Below are positions 16,870-27,455 of a stretch of DNA of 64,000 nucleotides, in pieces (within the stretch, counting starts at the first letter, position 1; each line of letters opens with the position of its first letter). Position numbers and translations under genes: made by a program. Below the pieces are notes generated by a model. That model made no database searches and had not been told where the DNA came from. It was given only the letters and a program-made list of their open reading frames with translations. The stretch spans positions 28,511-92,510 of the forward strand of contig NZ_JAIMJA010000017.1 in assembly GCF_021295315.1 (NCBI RefSeq). The letters are read 5' to 3'. This stretch comes from Motilimonas cestriensis. GTDB lineage: Bacteria; Pseudomonadota; Gammaproteobacteria; Enterobacterales; CBDFNC01.

Positions 16870-19137
16870 GTGTTAACGCAACTTAGAGAGATAGTAGAGC
16901 ATGTTAATTTAGCTGACTCTCTAGAGGCTGCTATGGGGGTATTAGTCAGTGAAATACGTCAGGTTATGGCGGTTGACTGTTGCTCTGTGTATCTGGCTCA
17001 CGATTCGTTAAGTCACTTTACCCTTGCTGCTACTGACGGTCTTGCTGCAAGTGCTGTCGGTAATACCCGCATTGAATTTAGTGAAGGGGTAGTGGGTTTA
17101 GTTGGTCAAAAAGAAGAGCCGTTAAACTTGGCAGATGCGCAAGCACACCCACGTTTTAAATACTTACCTGAAGTACAAGAAGATGATTTTCGAGCTTTTT
17201 TAGGCGCTCCCATTATTCACCAGCGCAAAGTATTAGGTGTTTTGGTGGTACAGCAAAGGCGTGCGCGTGAATACGACATCAACGAAGAATCGTTTATTGT
17301 TACTCTCGCGGCGCAGTTGGCAAATGTGATTGCTCACTCCCACGCGAAAGGAATGTTTTCTTCTCCAAATACTCAAAAGAAAACCATCCGCTCAATCAAA
17401 GGCATTGCCGGTAGTCCCGGTATTGCGATCGCTAAAGCGCAAGTCATCACGCCACAAGTGACCCTTGAAATGATCGAGATTGAATCGTCTCAAGATATTG
17501 ACGGTGAGCTGGTTCGCTTCACTTCTGCGGTGCAGCAGAGTATTGAAGAGATCAAGGCAATAGCATTTCGTCTTAAGGAGCAATTACCTAAAGAAGCCCT
17601 AGCTATTTTTGATGTTTATCAGCATATGCTGGCTGACGTGAGCTTGTCTGGCGAAATTAAAGCTGAAATTCGCGCGGGTCTTAAAGCTACCTCGGCGGTT
17701 AAACAAGTGGCCGTTAGGTATATTCAGCAATTTAAAGCAATGTCAGATCCTTATTTAAGAGAGCGAGCGACGGATACTAAAGATGTCTGTCAGCGCTTAA
17801 TTAATCATTTAATTGGCCTAGAGCCTGCAGCACTGATTGCCAATGAGTTAATTCTAGTGGCTGACGAAGTCACGGCAACAATGTTGGCTAATGTGCCAAA
17901 AGAAAAGCTCAAAGGCATTGTATCGGTTAAAGGGTCGGCTAATTCTCATGCCGCTATTTTAGCGCGCGCCTTGGGTATTCCTGCGCTGATGGGCATGTCG
18001 CTACCGATTGAAAAGCTCAGTCACAGTTTGCTTATTCTTGATGGCTACAGTGGCGAATTGTATGTTTCGCCTGAGCAAGCCGTACAGAATGAATACGAAG
18101 GCTTACTCGCCGAAGAGAAGCAACTCGACAGCATCATGCTTGATTGTCTTGAAGCGCCAGCGGTCACCCGAGATGGCATTAAGATTGAGATGTTGTTAAA
18201 TGCTGGGTTAAGTGCTGACACCGAAATCGCGATTAATGAATTCGCTGATGGGGTGGGGCTGTATCGCACTGAAGTGCCTTTTATGCTAACGGAAAGCTTT
18301 CCTACCGAGCAAGAGCAAACCGAACGTTATCGTGGCATTCTACAAACTTATGCCGCTAAACCAGTCACCATGCGCACGCTGGATGTGGGCGGTGATAAGC
18401 AGTTGCCTTACTTTCCTATTATTGAAGAAAACCCCTTTCTTGGTTGGCGCGGTATTCGTTTAACCCTGGATCATCCTGAAATATTTCTGGTGCAGATTAA
18501 AGCGATGCTGCGCGCCAGTATCGGCTTAAACAATTTACAAATCATGCTGCCAATGATCAGTGGTGTCACCGAAGTTGACGATTCGATCCGTTTAATCAAT
18601 CAGGCATGGAATGAAATCAGCGAGCAAGCCGCGGCTCAAGGCGAGAATTTAAGAAAACCAAAATTAGGTGTGATGCTAGAAGTGCCCTCTGCGTTGTATA
18701 TTTTGCCGCAGCTGGCGAAACGAGTCGATTTCTGGTCGGTGGGAAGTAACGATTTAACGCAATACCTACTTGCCGTTGACCGCAACAACCCGCGCGTGGC
18801 GGATATTTTTGATAGTTTTCACCCCGCCGTGCTACAAGCCCTGCAGCATATTATTGCGCAAGCCAAGCAACACAAGGTCTCAGTGAGCTTATGTGGTGAG
18901 CTGGCTGGTGACCCGCTAGGGGCCGTAATCTTAATGGCGATGGGTTACACTAAGCTTAGTATGAATACTTATAATATTGCGCGGATTAAATTTGTTATTC
19001 GCCATGTTTCAGTTAAAGAGTTACAAGCACTATTAGGGCAAGCATATGAGCTTGATTCTGGCAAAGCGGTTCGCGCTTTATTCGCCCAATATCTTGAAGC
19101 CCAAGGCCTTGGTGGCTTAGTGAGGGCTGGGCGTTAA
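16870..19137 (+). CDS. ptsP: PEP-protein phosphotransferase PtsP (enzyme I-Ntr)
   Basis: 755 residues. An N-terminal GAF domain (about 1-165) is joined to a full enzyme I module: the PEP-utilising N-terminal part, the phosphohistidine domain with His360 in GSANSHAAILARALGIPAL, and the C-terminal PEP-binding barrel (LYRTEVPFML, MRTLDVGGDKQLPYF, VGSNDLTQYLLAVDRNN). It passes phosphate from PEP to NPr and then to PtsN, a nitrogen- and K+-linked regulatory relay. The start is GTG at 16870, 4 nt after GGAGG; the overlapping ATG at 16868 runs into an immediate stop. Probably co-transcribed with rppH. Confidence 0.98.
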   Translation: MLTQLREIVEHVNLADSLEAAMGVLVSEIRQVMAVDCCSVYLAHDSLSHFTLAATDGLAASAVGNTRIEFSEGVVGLVGQKEEPLNLADAQAHPRFKYLPEVQEDDFRAFLGAPIIHQRKVLGVLVVQQRRAREYDINEESFIVTLAAQLANVIAHSHAKGMFSSPNTQKKTIRSIKGIAGSPGIAIAKAQVITPQVTLEMIEIESSQDIDGELVRFTSAVQQSIEEIKAIAFRLKEQLPKEALAIFDVYQHMLADVSLSGEIKAEIRAGLKATSAVKQVAVRYIQQFKAMSDPYLRERATDTKDVCQRLINHLIGLEPAALIANELILVADEVTATMLANVPKEKLKGIVSVKGSANSHAAILARALGIPALMGMSLPIEKLSHSLLILDGYSGELYVSPEQAVQNEYEGLLAEEKQLDSIMLDCLEAPAVTRDGIKIEMLLNAGLSADTEIAINEFADGVGLYRTEVPFMLTESFPTEQEQTERYRGILQTYAAKPVTMRTLDVGGDKQLPYFPIIEENPFLGWRGIRLTLDHPEIFLVQIKAMLRASIGLNNLQIMLPMISGVTEVDDSIRLINQAWNEISEQAAAQGENLRKPKLGVMLEVPSALYILPQLAKRVDFWSVGSNDLTQYLLAVDRNNPRVADIFDSFHPAVLQALQHIIAQAKQHKVSVSLCGELAGDPLGAVILMAMGYTKLSMNTYNIARIKFVIRHVSVKELQALLGQAYELDSGKAVRALFAQYLEAQGLGGLVRAGR

Positions 19138-19250
19138 GTGCCAAAGGCTTGCTAGGTATATGATTTTGTGATGACAATGTGGCTCTTTCCTTGTTATTAC
19201 CGCTATTTGATAGCAAAATGCTGTTTTTCTAATTCAAGGTTCTCGCTGTT

Positions 19251-20063
19251 ATGTCTGAAACGTTTTGGTCTTTTCCGCAAATAGATCCCATCATATTCAG
19301 TGTTGGCCCGCTGGCTGTGCGCTGGTACGGGGTGATGTATCTAATTGGTTTTGCCTTTGCTATGTGGATGGCCAATCGCCGCGCCATGAAGCCAGGATCT
19401 GGCTGGACTAAAGATGAAGTCAGTGACGTTTTGTTTTACGGCTTTCTGGGTGTGATCTTGGGTGGCCGCGCAGGTTATGTACTGTTTTATCAAACCAGCT
19501 TATTTCTTGATAATCCGCTTTACTTGTTCAAAATTTGGGAAGGCGGTATGTCTTTTCACGGCGGCTTACTCGGCGTTATTGTGGCGATGTTTTGGTTTGC
19601 GAGAAAAACCAATCGTAAATTCTTTACCATTGCCGATTTTATTGCCCCGTTAATTCCCGTTGGCCTCGGTGCCGGCCGCTTTGGTAATTTTATTAATGGC
19701 GAGTTATGGGGGCGTGTAACCGATAGTCCATGGGGTATGGTGTTTCCAGGAGCGGGTCCGTTGCCAAGGCACCCATCGCAGCTTTATGAGTTTGCCTTAG
19801 AAGGCGTGGTGTTGTTCTGCATCTTGTACTTTTATTCGCGCAAGCCACGTCCATTAGGTGCTATTTCAGGTTTATTCTTGTTAGGTTATGGCACGTTCCG
19901 TTTCATTATTGAATTTGCCCGTGAGCCAGATGCGCAGTTAGGGCTATTAACCGCAGGTTTGAGCATGGGGCAACTGTTATCATTGCCGATGATTGTAGCG
20001 GGGATTATCTTTGTGGTTTGGGCTTATAAGCAACCGGCTAAGCCTGAGTTAAAGGCGAGCTAA
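19251..20063 (+). CDS. lgt: Prolipoprotein diacylglyceryl transferase
   Basis: 270-residue inner-membrane enzyme transferring diacylglycerol from phosphatidylglycerol to the lipobox cysteine of prolipoproteins. The Lgt signature [16 protein letters not shown] is present, together with [15 protein letters not shown] near the N-terminus and [14 protein letters not shown]. About seven membrane helices. It follows ptsP by 113 bp, the same order as in E. coli. Here the following thyA is on the opposite strand instead of in the same operon. Confidence 0.98.
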   Translation: MSETFWSFPQIDPIIFSVGPLAVRWYGVMYLIGFAFAMWMANRRAMKPGSGWTKDEVSDVLFYGFLGVILGGRAGYVLFYQTSLFLDNPLYLFKIWEGGMSFHGGLLGVIVAMFWFARKTNRKFFTIADFIAPLIPVGLGAGRFGNFINGELWGRVTDSPWGMVFPGAGPLPRHPSQLYEFALEGVVLFCILYFYSRKPRPLGAISGLFLLGYGTFRFIIEFAREPDAQLGLLTAGLSMGQLLSLPMIVAGIIFVVWAYKQPAKPELKAS

Positions 20064-20091
20064 TTGACGTGAAGCTTGACCGACAGAAGTT

Positions 20092-20118
20092 GGGAGTATG
20101 CAGATACTCCCTTTTTTT
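20092..20118 (+). terminator. Terminator after lgt
   Basis: Stem GGGAGTAT / ATACTCCC with loop GCAG, followed by TTTTTTT, between the convergent lgt and thyA. Confidence 0.92.
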
Positions 20119-20129
20119 ATCACTCTGCG

Positions 20130-20981
20130 TTATACCGAGAATGGGTACTTGATGGCGTCGTGGTGTTGGTAATCTTCGACGGCGAAATCATCGAGTGTGA
20201 CCCAAGTTTCTAGATCTTCTAACGTTTTAATTTTTGGGTTGATGATTAGTCTAGGCGCGGGCAATGGCTCGCGTTTAAGTTGTACATCACGCATTAGTTC
20301 AAGCTGATCTTCATAAATATGGGCGTTTACAATTTTGTGGTAGGCCTGCCCGGCTTTCTTGCCTGTAATTTGCGCCATGATTGCCAAAAAGAAATACACT
20401 TGCACCATGTTGAAATTTAGCCCCAGCGGCACATCACAAGAGCGCTGTGTGCTGTTTAGGTACAAGGTGTCACCTAGCAATGAAAAGTGATGGCTGTACA
20501 TGCAGGGGCGCAAACAGCCCATATCAAATACACCGGGGTGATAGAAGGTGAATATTTCGCCGCGATTGTCGATGCCATTGCTGAGATCATCAACAATTTG
20601 GCGCAATAAATCGACACTGCCGCCGTCGGGTTTAGGGAAGTTACGCGCCACTTTTCCGTAGATAAAGCCGCAATCATCGGTGCCTTTGCGATGTGGATTG
20701 GCTAGCCAATCAGGATTTTCGTTGGCGTTGGCATCCCAGGTTTTAGTGCCTATTTTTCTAAAATCTGCTGCGTTATCGTAACCGCGAATATAGCCGAGTA
20801 ATTCGGCAATGGCAGATTTCCAAAAACTCTTGCGGGTGGTGACTAGTGGAAACTCGCCTGTTGCCACATCATAAGTTAAATCGGCATTAATCACGGTTAA
20901 ACAACGCTTACCCGTGCGTTTGTTATCTACCCAGACGCCGTCATCCACGATGCGTTGGCATAAATCCAAATATTGTCTCAT
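20130..20981 (-). CDS. thyA: Thymidylate synthase
   Basis: 283 residues from [17 protein letters not shown]; the frame extends 11 codons further but the shorter start matches the family. It converts dUMP to dTMP using methylene-tetrahydrofolate. The catalytic cysteine is in [12 protein letters not shown], with [12 protein letters not shown] for dUMP binding and [15 protein letters not shown] near the C-terminus. It is the longer 283-residue type found in Vibrio and Shewanella rather than the 264-residue E. coli type. It is convergent with lgt. Confidence 0.98.
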   Translation of the reverse strand: MRQYLDLCQRIVDDGVWVDNKRTGKRCLTVINADLTYDVATGEFPLVTTRKSFWKSAIAELLGYIRGYDNAADFRKIGTKTWDANANENPDWLANPHRKGTDDCGFIYGKVARNFPKPDGGSVDLLRQIVDDLSNGIDNRGEIFTFYHPGVFDMGCLRPCMYSHHFSLLGDTLYLNSTQRSCDVPLGLNFNMVQVYFFLAIMAQITGKKAGQAYHKIVNAHIYEDQLELMRDVQLKREPLPAPRLIINPKIKTLEDLETWVTLDDFAVEDYQHHDAIKYPFSV

Positions 20982-21529
20982 TTCATTTCCACTTCTTTTT
21001 TTGCAATGGCGCAATTCTAGCAGTTGGGCTTAGTTATGTAACCTTGGATGTTTGATTTGCGATTACCCAAGCGCGTTTCTCTGGTGAGTATGGCTTGGCG
21101 TCGTGGATCCCTATACATAGCTCCTTACAGCATCGCTTTATCTATTTCGCTATTGCCAATTTGCCTTAATGCTTGCGGGATGGCTTCCTTCACGACCAAC
21201 AGCTTAAGTGTAATACTTATAGTGAAAACGCTTTGTAAGCCTGACAATATTTTTAACTTGCTAATTTAGATGAATATATTGGATGTTGGTGGTTAGGTAT
21301 TTTTAAATGATGGGGAGGGGGAATGTAGTGATACATTTGACGCTAATTTCAGGGCCAACTAAGCTTTACATGCTTTGTTGTTGGTAGTCGATTTCATCGT
21401 TCATTCATGATTTTGGCTTGAGCGGACTCTACTTTAGTAACATTCTGAAATTCTTAGTGATGTTTGTTGTACAGAATTGAAGCGTGGACTTTACAGTGCT
21501 AGCGGACGGTTTTATATAAGGAACATACT
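20982..21529. other. Intergenic region with small antisense reading frames
   Basis: Between divergent thyA and the chemoreceptor gene. On the minus strand near 21020-21240 one frame reads LLVVKEAIPQALRQIGNSE, then a stop codon and, after TAAGGAGCT, a 33-codon frame beginning MYRDPRRQAILTRETRLGNR. The plus strand carries an overlapping 73-codon frame at 21048-21269. I think this is a degenerate repeat or gene remnant and not a working gene. The chemoreceptor promoter was not identified. Confidence 0.4.
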
Positions 21530-23173
21530 ATGTTAAACCTTGCTTCTCTTTTTTTTGGTCGTTTTAAGCTTTCCACCTTAATGATGTTGCTGTCGTTACT
21601 GGTGATCACTGCCATGCTACTAAGTACCTTGTCCTCGACGAGTAGCGTTCGCGAAGGAGTCATTAACATAGAGCGGCAAACACTAAAATACCATGTTACC
21701 TCAATTGCTAAGTTGATTGCGCATCAGCCGCAAGATATTACTTCGCTGCGCCAGCTACTGTATCCGGCGCGTTGGTATCAAGACGATTCTGGGTATGTAT
21801 TTTTAGTTAATGGGAAGGATGCTTCCTATATCGTCTACCCGCCAAAGCCTGAAAAAGAGGGAAAAGCTTTATCCAATATTGTATTGGATGAAGGAGGAAC
21901 CTTAGCCCAAGCGATTATTCAAGCCAGTCAAACAGGCCAGCCTGCCATGGTTAACTACCCTCATAAAAAACCAGGTGATGATGATACGACTCAGAAAGCC
22001 GCTTACCTTTACCCACTAGAGCGTGGGGGTAATGTTTTGGTGTCTGGGGTCTATTTGGATAGTTCAAAGGGCATTTTAGCGGCTATTTATAAGCAAATTT
22101 TTGTGCCTTTTTTAGGGGTGGCTGTATTTGTGATTATTACTGTATTTATTGTTACTAAACATCTTAATTTACGGGTTAATTACCTGATCAGTGCGATGCA
22201 AAAGCTAGCACAAGGCGACCTGCGTGATCATGTTGACCTTAAAGGTAGAGATGAAATGTCGTTTATTGCCAAGGCGCTTAATTTGAGCCAAAAGAAACTC
22301 AGTGAAACCTTATTGCAGCAAACTCAAAATGGTGCCAATGTGGCGACAACTGCGGTGCAAATGGACACGAATTTGGGTCACACCAATAAACTCATTCAAA
22401 GCCAATTAAATAAGCTAGACCAGCTCGCCAGTGCCATGGAAGAAATGGTATGCAGTATTAGCGAAGTGGCTGAAAACGCCATGCAAGCTTCAGTTGACTC
22501 TCATTCTGTTGATGATAAATCCCATCAAGGCGCGGCGAGTTTAGCTCATTGTATTAAAGCCATTAATCAAGTCAGTGAGCAGTTACAGCAATGCTCAATG
22601 TCAGTACAAGGCGTGTCTGATGGAGTGATTTCTATTCATTCTGTTGTTGACACGATTAATAGTATTTCGGAGCAAACCAATTTACTGGCGCTTAATGCTG
22701 CTATTGAATCAGCCAGAGCAGGAGAGCATGGTCGTGGTTTTGCGGTAGTGGCAGATGAAGTGCGTCAGTTAGCCTTTCGCACTCAAGGTGCCACCAGTGA
22801 AATTGCCGATATGATTGAACAGCTAAAACAGCAAGCGCAAGAAACGGTATCACTAGTAGAAAACAGCGTATTGACCGCCGAAACAGGGTTGCGCGAAGCC
22901 AATAAAGTTGGGAGTGAATTTAGTGCTATCACGGAAGAAATTGGCAAGCTAAATGACAGAAATACCTTAATTGCAGCTGCAGCTGAGCAACAAGCCACAG
23001 TGGCACAAACGATGAGTCAAAGTGTTAACGATTTACACCTAGAGTTAGGCCAAACTAATTCCGAGTTAATGGAGTTGGCTGCGGGGAGTTTGTCCCTTAA
23101 AGAGCAAGCAGAAGATCTTGATCAGCAGTTAGCACAATTCCAGTGTCGCGATTACGGTCAGCAACCGGGTTAA
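21530..23173 (+). CDS. Methyl-accepting chemotaxis protein with periplasmic Cache-type sensor
   Basis: 547 residues. A membrane helix at about 13-38 is followed by a periplasmic sensor (about 40-180) with [20 protein letters not shown], typical of a single Cache domain. A second helix (about 188-210), a HAMP segment ([17 protein letters not shown]) and a long coiled-coil signalling domain follow. The receptor hairpin tip [20 protein letters not shown] is intact, so it can contact CheA/CheW. The ligand is unknown; Cache sensors usually bind small organic acids or amino acids. AAGGAAC precedes the ATG. Single gene. Confidence 0.95.
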   Translation: MLNLASLFFGRFKLSTLMMLLSLLVITAMLLSTLSSTSSVREGVINIERQTLKYHVTSIAKLIAHQPQDITSLRQLLYPARWYQDDSGYVFLVNGKDASYIVYPPKPEKEGKALSNIVLDEGGTLAQAIIQASQTGQPAMVNYPHKKPGDDDTTQKAAYLYPLERGGNVLVSGVYLDSSKGILAAIYKQIFVPFLGVAVFVIITVFIVTKHLNLRVNYLISAMQKLAQGDLRDHVDLKGRDEMSFIAKALNLSQKKLSETLLQQTQNGANVATTAVQMDTNLGHTNKLIQSQLNKLDQLASAMEEMVCSISEVAENAMQASVDSHSVDDKSHQGAASLAHCIKAINQVSEQLQQCSMSVQGVSDGVISIHSVVDTINSISEQTNLLALNAAIESARAGEHGRGFAVVADEVRQLAFRTQGATSEIADMIEQLKQQAQETVSLVENSVLTAETGLREANKVGSEFSAITEEIGKLNDRNTLIAAAAEQQATVAQTMSQSVNDLHLELGQTNSELMELAAGSLSLKEQAEDLDQQLAQFQCRDYGQQPG

Positions 23174-23231
23174 CCTGCGAGTGATAGTGTCTCCAGAGAT
23201 GTGAATGGGCTGCGAAAGGGATTGTATTTTT

Positions 23232-23259
23232 AATGGCTGGACTAATTAGTCCAGCCATT
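23232..23259. terminator. Perfect palindrome between convergent MCP and trmB genes
   Basis: AATGGCTGGACTAA and its reverse complement abut, giving a 28-bp perfect palindrome. The flanks lack a convincing T-run on either exit side, so termination may be weak or the site may serve mainly as an RNA 3' end. Confidence 0.55.
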
Positions 23260-23276
23260 ATCTAACCTGCTTTAAA

Positions 23277-23993
23277 TTACTTGGTAACTTTTTTAAATAT
23301 CAAATCCCATACCCCATGACCTAAACGGTGGCCGCGACTTTCAAATTTAGTCAGTGGGCGCCAATCAGGGCGAGGCACGTAGTCTTGGGTTTCAGACGTA
23401 TTTTCAAAGCCTGGTGCTTCCGTTAGCTCAAGTAGCATGTGCTCGGCATAGTTCTCCCAATCGGTTGCCATATGGATGATGCCACCTGCGACCAATTTTT
23501 GATGAATGCAGGCTAAAAATTCCGGCTGCACAATGCGGCGTTTATGGTGGCGTGCTTTGTGCCAAGGGTCAGGGAAATAAAGCTGAAAGGTGGACAATGA
23601 GTTATCTGGGATCATATCCGCTAGTACTTCAACCGCATCGTGTTCAAATACCCGTAGGTTCGTAATACCGGCTTCTGCTGCGTCAGCTAAACAAGCACCG
23701 ACCCCCGGACCGTGCACTTCAATGCCAATATAATCGTAGTCTGGGTTATTTTTTGCCATTTCTACTAATGATTTACCCATGCCAAAGCCGACTTCTAGCA
23801 CGCGTGGTGCTTGGCGGCCAAACACGGCGTCTAAATCAAGTAGCTTCTTCTCATAGGTTAGGCCCATGGTGGGCAAGTATTGCTCTTTGGCATTGCTTTG
23901 GCGCTGGGTCATACGACCTTCACGTTTAACAAAACTGCGAATTCGACGCATTTGCTTAGGTTGTTCTTCAGGTTTGTTATCGTTATCGCTCAT
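23277..23993 (-). CDS. trmB: tRNA (guanine46-N7)-methyltransferase
   Basis: 238 residues from [25 protein letters not shown] lies 7 nt upstream of this ATG, so the longer frame to 24017 is not used. SAM-binding Rossmann fold with [16 protein letters not shown], and the catalytic/tRNA-binding segment [18 protein letters not shown]. It makes m7G46 in the variable loop. Upstream and divergent is mutY, the same neighbours as in E. coli (trmB/mutY/yggX/mltC). Confidence 0.98.
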   Translation of the reverse strand: MSDNDNKPEEQPKQMRRIRSFVKREGRMTQRQSNAKEQYLPTMGLTYEKKLLDLDAVFGRQAPRVLEVGFGMGKSLVEMAKNNPDYDYIGIEVHGPGVGACLADAAEAGITNLRVFEHDAVEVLADMIPDNSLSTFQLYFPDPWHKARHHKRRIVQPEFLACIHQKLVAGGIIHMATDWENYAEHMLLELTEAPGFENTSETQDYVPRPDWRPLTKFESRGHRLGHGVWDLIFKKVTK

Positions 23994-24175
23994 GGCAAAT
24001 ACCTTTAAATAGTTCACATTCGTTAAATTAGCTTAACGCACGCAAGGGGGATTTGGTTTAATTGCACGCATTATCCAAACTTCTCTTCGTTTAGCAAGCT
24101 TGGCAAGTATTACTGCTGGAGTCTCTTTACCAGCTTGTTTATGCTACCCACAAATAAAAAAGAGAGAGCAGTTTT

Positions 24176-25246
24176 GTGGATAATGTCGCCTTTGCCAACC
24201 GTATATTAACTTGGTATGACCAACACGGACGTAAAACCCTACCTTGGCAGCTAGCTAAAACGCCGTATTCGGTTTGGATTTCCGAAATTATGTTGCAGCA
24301 AACTCAAGTCGCCACTGTGATCCCGTATTATCAGAAATTTATGCAATCCTTTCCCGATGTGGTTGCCCTTGCTAATGCGCCGCAAGATGAAGTGCTGCAT
24401 CATTGGAGTGGTTTAGGTTATTACGCTCGTGCACGTAATTTACATAAAGCGGCGCAGCAAATTCGCGATCAGTTTGGCGGTGAATTTCCGCATGATTTTG
24501 ATGATGTACTCGCCTTGCCGGGCATAGGTCGCTCCACCGCAGGTGCGGTGTTATCTCTTTCCCTTGACCAATATCATCCTATTTTAGATGGTAATGTGAA
24601 GCGCACGTTGGCGCGCCATCAAGCCATTGAGGGCTGGCCTGGAAAAAAGCCGGTCGAAGCGGCCTTATGGCAGCTAAGTGAGCTTTGCACCCCAAGAGAG
24701 GGAGTGGCTCAGTTTAATCAAGCCATGATGGACATGGGCGCAACCATATGCACCCGTAGTAAGCCAAAGTGCGATGTTTGCCCTGTTGCCAGTGATTGTA
24801 AGGCGCTCGCTCTTGGTCAACCGACAGCGTTTCCTCACTCTAAGCCAAAGAAAACTCAGCCGATAAAGCGCGCGCGACTGATTATTGTCCGCGACGGCAA
24901 TCAAGTATGGCTGGAGCAGCGTCCGCCAACGGGAATTTGGGGCTCGCTTTGGTGTTTTCCACAAGCAGAGGACGAGCAACAACAGCAAGATATTTTGACA
25001 CGGCTAGGGGCAGAACAATACGAAACTCAGCTGTTGCCTGAGTTTCGTCATACCTTTAGTCATTACCATTTTGATATTCAGCCAGTGCTGGTAGATGTTT
25101 CCTTATGGAATACGCGTCAGGTGATGGAAGCCGATGGCGCTCTCTGGTATAACTTAAATCAACCCCAAACTATTGGCTTGGCTGCAGCAACGCAAAAGTT
25201 GCTTGATAGTACGCCGTTACAACTTGTCTCAGATTTCAGAGGATAA
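24176..25246 (+). CDS. mutY: Adenine DNA glycosylase MutY
   Basis: 356 residues. It removes adenine mispaired with 8-oxoguanine. Catalytic Glu is in [17 protein letters not shown]. The helix-hairpin-helix with Asp is [14 protein letters not shown]...LDGNVKR. The [4Fe-4S] ligands follow the C-x6-C-x2-C-x5-C pattern in [17 protein letters not shown]. The C-terminal Nudix-like domain (about 230-350) recognises 8-oxoG. GTG start. A perfect DnaA-box sequence TGTGGATAA overlaps the start codon (24175-24183), possibly by chance. yggX follows after 2 nt. Confidence 0.98.
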   Translation: MDNVAFANRILTWYDQHGRKTLPWQLAKTPYSVWISEIMLQQTQVATVIPYYQKFMQSFPDVVALANAPQDEVLHHWSGLGYYARARNLHKAAQQIRDQFGGEFPHDFDDVLALPGIGRSTAGAVLSLSLDQYHPILDGNVKRTLARHQAIEGWPGKKPVEAALWQLSELCTPREGVAQFNQAMMDMGATICTRSKPKCDVCPVASDCKALALGQPTAFPHSKPKKTQPIKRARLIIVRDGNQVWLEQRPPTGIWGSLWCFPQAEDEQQQQDILTRLGAEQYETQLLPEFRHTFSHYHFDIQPVLVDVSLWNTRQVMEADGALWYNLNQPQTIGLAAATQKLLDSTPLQLVSDFRG

Positions 25247-25248
25247 CC

Positions 25249-25521
25249 ATGGCTAGAACCGTTTTATGTGCCCGTTTAAAAAAAGAATTACCTGGCTTAG
25301 ATTTTCAATTGATCCCCGGTGAAGTAGGCAAACGTGTGTTTGATAATATTTCCAAGGAAGCGTGGTCAGAATGGCAAAAGAAACAAACCATGCTGATCAA
25401 CGAGAAAAAACTGAGTCTAATGAATTTAGAAGATCGTAAATTTCTTGAAGCTGAAATGGTGAAATACCTATTTGAAGGCCAAGAAGTTGACATTGAAGGT
25501 TATACGCCACCTGCTCCATAG
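25249..25521 (+). CDS. yggX: Probable Fe(2+)-trafficking protein YggX
   Basis: 90 residues. [20 protein letters not shown] and the internal [18 protein letters not shown] are characteristic, including the conserved cysteine near the N-terminus. It is implicated in protecting iron-sulfur clusters from oxidative damage, fitting its coupling to the iron-sulfur enzyme MutY. GAGGATAACC precedes the ATG; it starts 2 nt after mutY and is followed 9 nt later by mltC. Confidence 0.97.
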   Translation: MARTVLCARLKKELPGLDFQLIPGEVGKRVFDNISKEAWSEWQKKQTMLINEKKLSLMNLEDRKFLEAEMVKYLFEGQEVDIEGYTPPAP

Positions 25522-25530
25522 GCCAAAGCA

Positions 25531-26667
25531 TTGAATAAAACCCTTCTATTCGTTCCCGCGCTGCTGTTAGCAGCGTGTGCGAGCAATCAACAAAAATCTG
25601 AGCAAAGCGATTTAGAGCAGTTTTTGGCGCAGCGGCAGGATTATTATCAGAATAATCCACAAAGCTCAGACAAAGACGTAGAGGGCTTTGAGAGCCTAGT
25701 GAATCACTTTGCTGATCGCGTCTATGTTACTTGGGGGCAAAGTGACAGCATATTTGCCAGCAGCAAGCATTACGTAAAGTACACGGATAACTACCAAAGT
25801 CGCGCGCAAATAGATTTCGACAATGGTGTGATCACCATAGAAACCATCGCTAAAGACCAGCCTAATGAGCATTTACATCAAGCGATAGTGGCTACTTTGC
25901 TGACCCCTGACGATCCTGCCTCGGTTGATATATTTTCTGCGAAAGAAGTCGATGCGGTTGGCGGTAAGCCATTCTTGTATGGCCAAATTGAAGATCATGA
26001 AGGGCAGCCCATTCAATGGGGTTGGCGCGCCAATCGCTTTGCTGACTACCTACTGTCCAATCAAGTGGTTCGAGAGTATCGTCAAGTGGGAGAGGTGTGG
26101 TCGGTCAGCTTTAATTTGGTTCGTGATCACCAAGCGCTACGTGAATATAAGTACGCGCAGTTAGTGAAAAAATACAGTCAGAAGTACGACATTGATGAAA
26201 GCTTAATTTATGCGGTAATGAAAACCGAAAGTAGCTTTAATCCTTATGCTGTGTCCCATGCTAACGCCTATGGTTTGATGCAGGTAGTGCCAGCCACGGC
26301 GGGCCGTGATGTATTTGAGAAGATAAAACTGCGTGACGGTGAGCCTTCGCGGCAGTTTTTGTTTGATCCGGAAAATAACATCGACATAGGCACGGCATAC
26401 CTACATATTTTAAAAACGCGTTACTTAAAAGAGATAAAAGATCCCGAATCGTTACGCTTTGCCATTATCTCTGCGTATAACGGCGGTGCGGGTAATGTGC
26501 TAAAAACGTTTCATGCTGATCGAAAGCAGGCGCCGAATGTAATTAATAGTCGATCAAGTGCACAAGTTTATCAGTCTTTGACCAATGAGCATCCGTCAGC
26601 CGAGTCGAGGCGCTACTTGTATAAAGTAAACAAAGCGCAAAAAGCATTTTATTCAGGCCGAAGTTAA
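25531..26667 (+). CDS. mltC: Membrane-bound lytic murein transglycosylase C
   Basis: 378 residues starting with TTG. A lipoprotein signal peptide ends in LLLAAC (Cys16), so it is probably anchored in the outer membrane. An N-terminal MltC domain (about 30-190) precedes the SLT catalytic domain. The catalytic Glu is in YAVMKTESSFNPYAVSHANAYGLMQVVP, split here as YAVMKTESSFNPYAV and SHANAYGLMQVVP; AIISAYNGGAGNV follows. It cleaves peptidoglycan to 1,6-anhydromuropeptides. Third gene of mutY-yggX-mltC. Confidence 0.97.
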   Translation: MNKTLLFVPALLLAACASNQQKSEQSDLEQFLAQRQDYYQNNPQSSDKDVEGFESLVNHFADRVYVTWGQSDSIFASSKHYVKYTDNYQSRAQIDFDNGVITIETIAKDQPNEHLHQAIVATLLTPDDPASVDIFSAKEVDAVGGKPFLYGQIEDHEGQPIQWGWRANRFADYLLSNQVVREYRQVGEVWSVSFNLVRDHQALREYKYAQLVKKYSQKYDIDESLIYAVMKTESSFNPYAVSHANAYGLMQVVPATAGRDVFEKIKLRDGEPSRQFLFDPENNIDIGTAYLHILKTRYLKEIKDPESLRFAIISAYNGGAGNVLKTFHADRKQAPNVINSRSSAQVYQSLTNEHPSAESRRYLYKVNKAQKAFYSGRS

Positions 26668-26780
26668 TCGCCGTTAACGTGTTTTTATTGAGTTAAAGTG
26701 CAAAAGTTGCTGCTTTTTAGCTCGAACTGGTGAAACCTTGTGCAAGCAGTTCAAACTGACATGAAAAATTAAAAAAATAG

Positions 26781-26809
26781 TTGACGGTTGGAAGCAAAAT
26801 CTATTTAAT
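26781..26809 (+). promoter_or_regulatory. Promoter of the Phe/Thr tRNA operon
   Basis: TTGACG at 26781-26786 and TTTAAT at 26804-26809 with exactly 17 bp between, followed by the GC-rich discriminator CGCCCCGTCG. Such a discriminator is typical of stringently controlled stable-RNA promoters. The first tRNA starts 11 bp after the -10. Confidence 0.8.
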
Positions 26810-26819
26810 ACGCCCCGTC

Positions 26820-26895
26820 GCCCAGATAGCTCAGTCGGTAGAGCAGGGGATTGAAAATCCCCGTGTCCGTGGTTCAATTCCGCGTCTGGGCACCA
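26820..26895 (+). tRNA. tRNA-Phe(GAA), copy 1
   Basis: 76-nt cloverleaf with acceptor stem GCCCAGA / TCTGGGC, discriminator A, encoded CCA, and anticodon GAA in the loop TTGAAAA. First gene of a five-tRNA operon. Confidence 0.98.
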
Positions 26896-26949
26896 TTTTT
26901 AACTTGGTGCTGTGTACAACATGTTATGTAGAACATAATATCAAGTTGT

Positions 26950-27025
<76 letters not shown>

Positions 27026-27055
27026 TTTTTTCAAAAGCTTTGTTTACAAAGCTTT

Positions 27056-27131
27056 GCCCAGATAGCTCAGTCGGTAGAGCAGGGGATTGAAAATCCCCGT
27101 GTCCGTGGTTCAATTCCGCGTCTGGGCACCA
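27056..27131 (+). tRNA. tRNA-Phe(GAA), copy 2
   Basis: Identical to the first Phe copy. It is preceded by a perfect 9-bp inverted repeat, AAAGCTTTG-ttta-CAAAGCTTT (27034-27055), that fills most of the spacer. Confidence 0.98.
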
Positions 27132-27166
27132 TATTAAACCTAACGTTTGTTACGTTAAGTTTACGT

Positions 27167-27242
<76 letters not shown>

Positions 27243-27271
27243 TTTTTTAAAAGCTTTGTTTACAAAGTTTT

Positions 27272-27347
27272 GCCCAGATAGCTCAGTCGGTAGAGCAGGG
27301 GATTGAAAATCCCCGTGTCCGTGGTTCAATTCCGCGTCTGGGCACCA
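27272..27347 (+). tRNA. tRNA-Phe(GAA), copy 3
   Basis: Identical to the other Phe copies. The preceding spacer repeats the AAAGCTTTG hairpin with one changed base. Last gene of the array, closed by a terminator. Confidence 0.98.
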
Positions 27348-27352
27348 TATTA

Positions 27353-27383
27353 AAGGCCTCGCTAGTTGCGAGGCCTTTTTTTT
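27353..27383 (+). terminator. Terminator of the Phe/Thr tRNA operon
   Basis: Stem AAGGCCTCGC / GCGAGGCCTT with loop TAGTT and a run of eight T, five bases after the last CCA. Confidence 0.95.
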
Positions 27384-27455
27384 GCGTTGAATTTGTCCTA
27401 ACACCACTCTGTCTATATATTTATCATTTGGCTATCTTTATCTCTCGGTGAGGGC

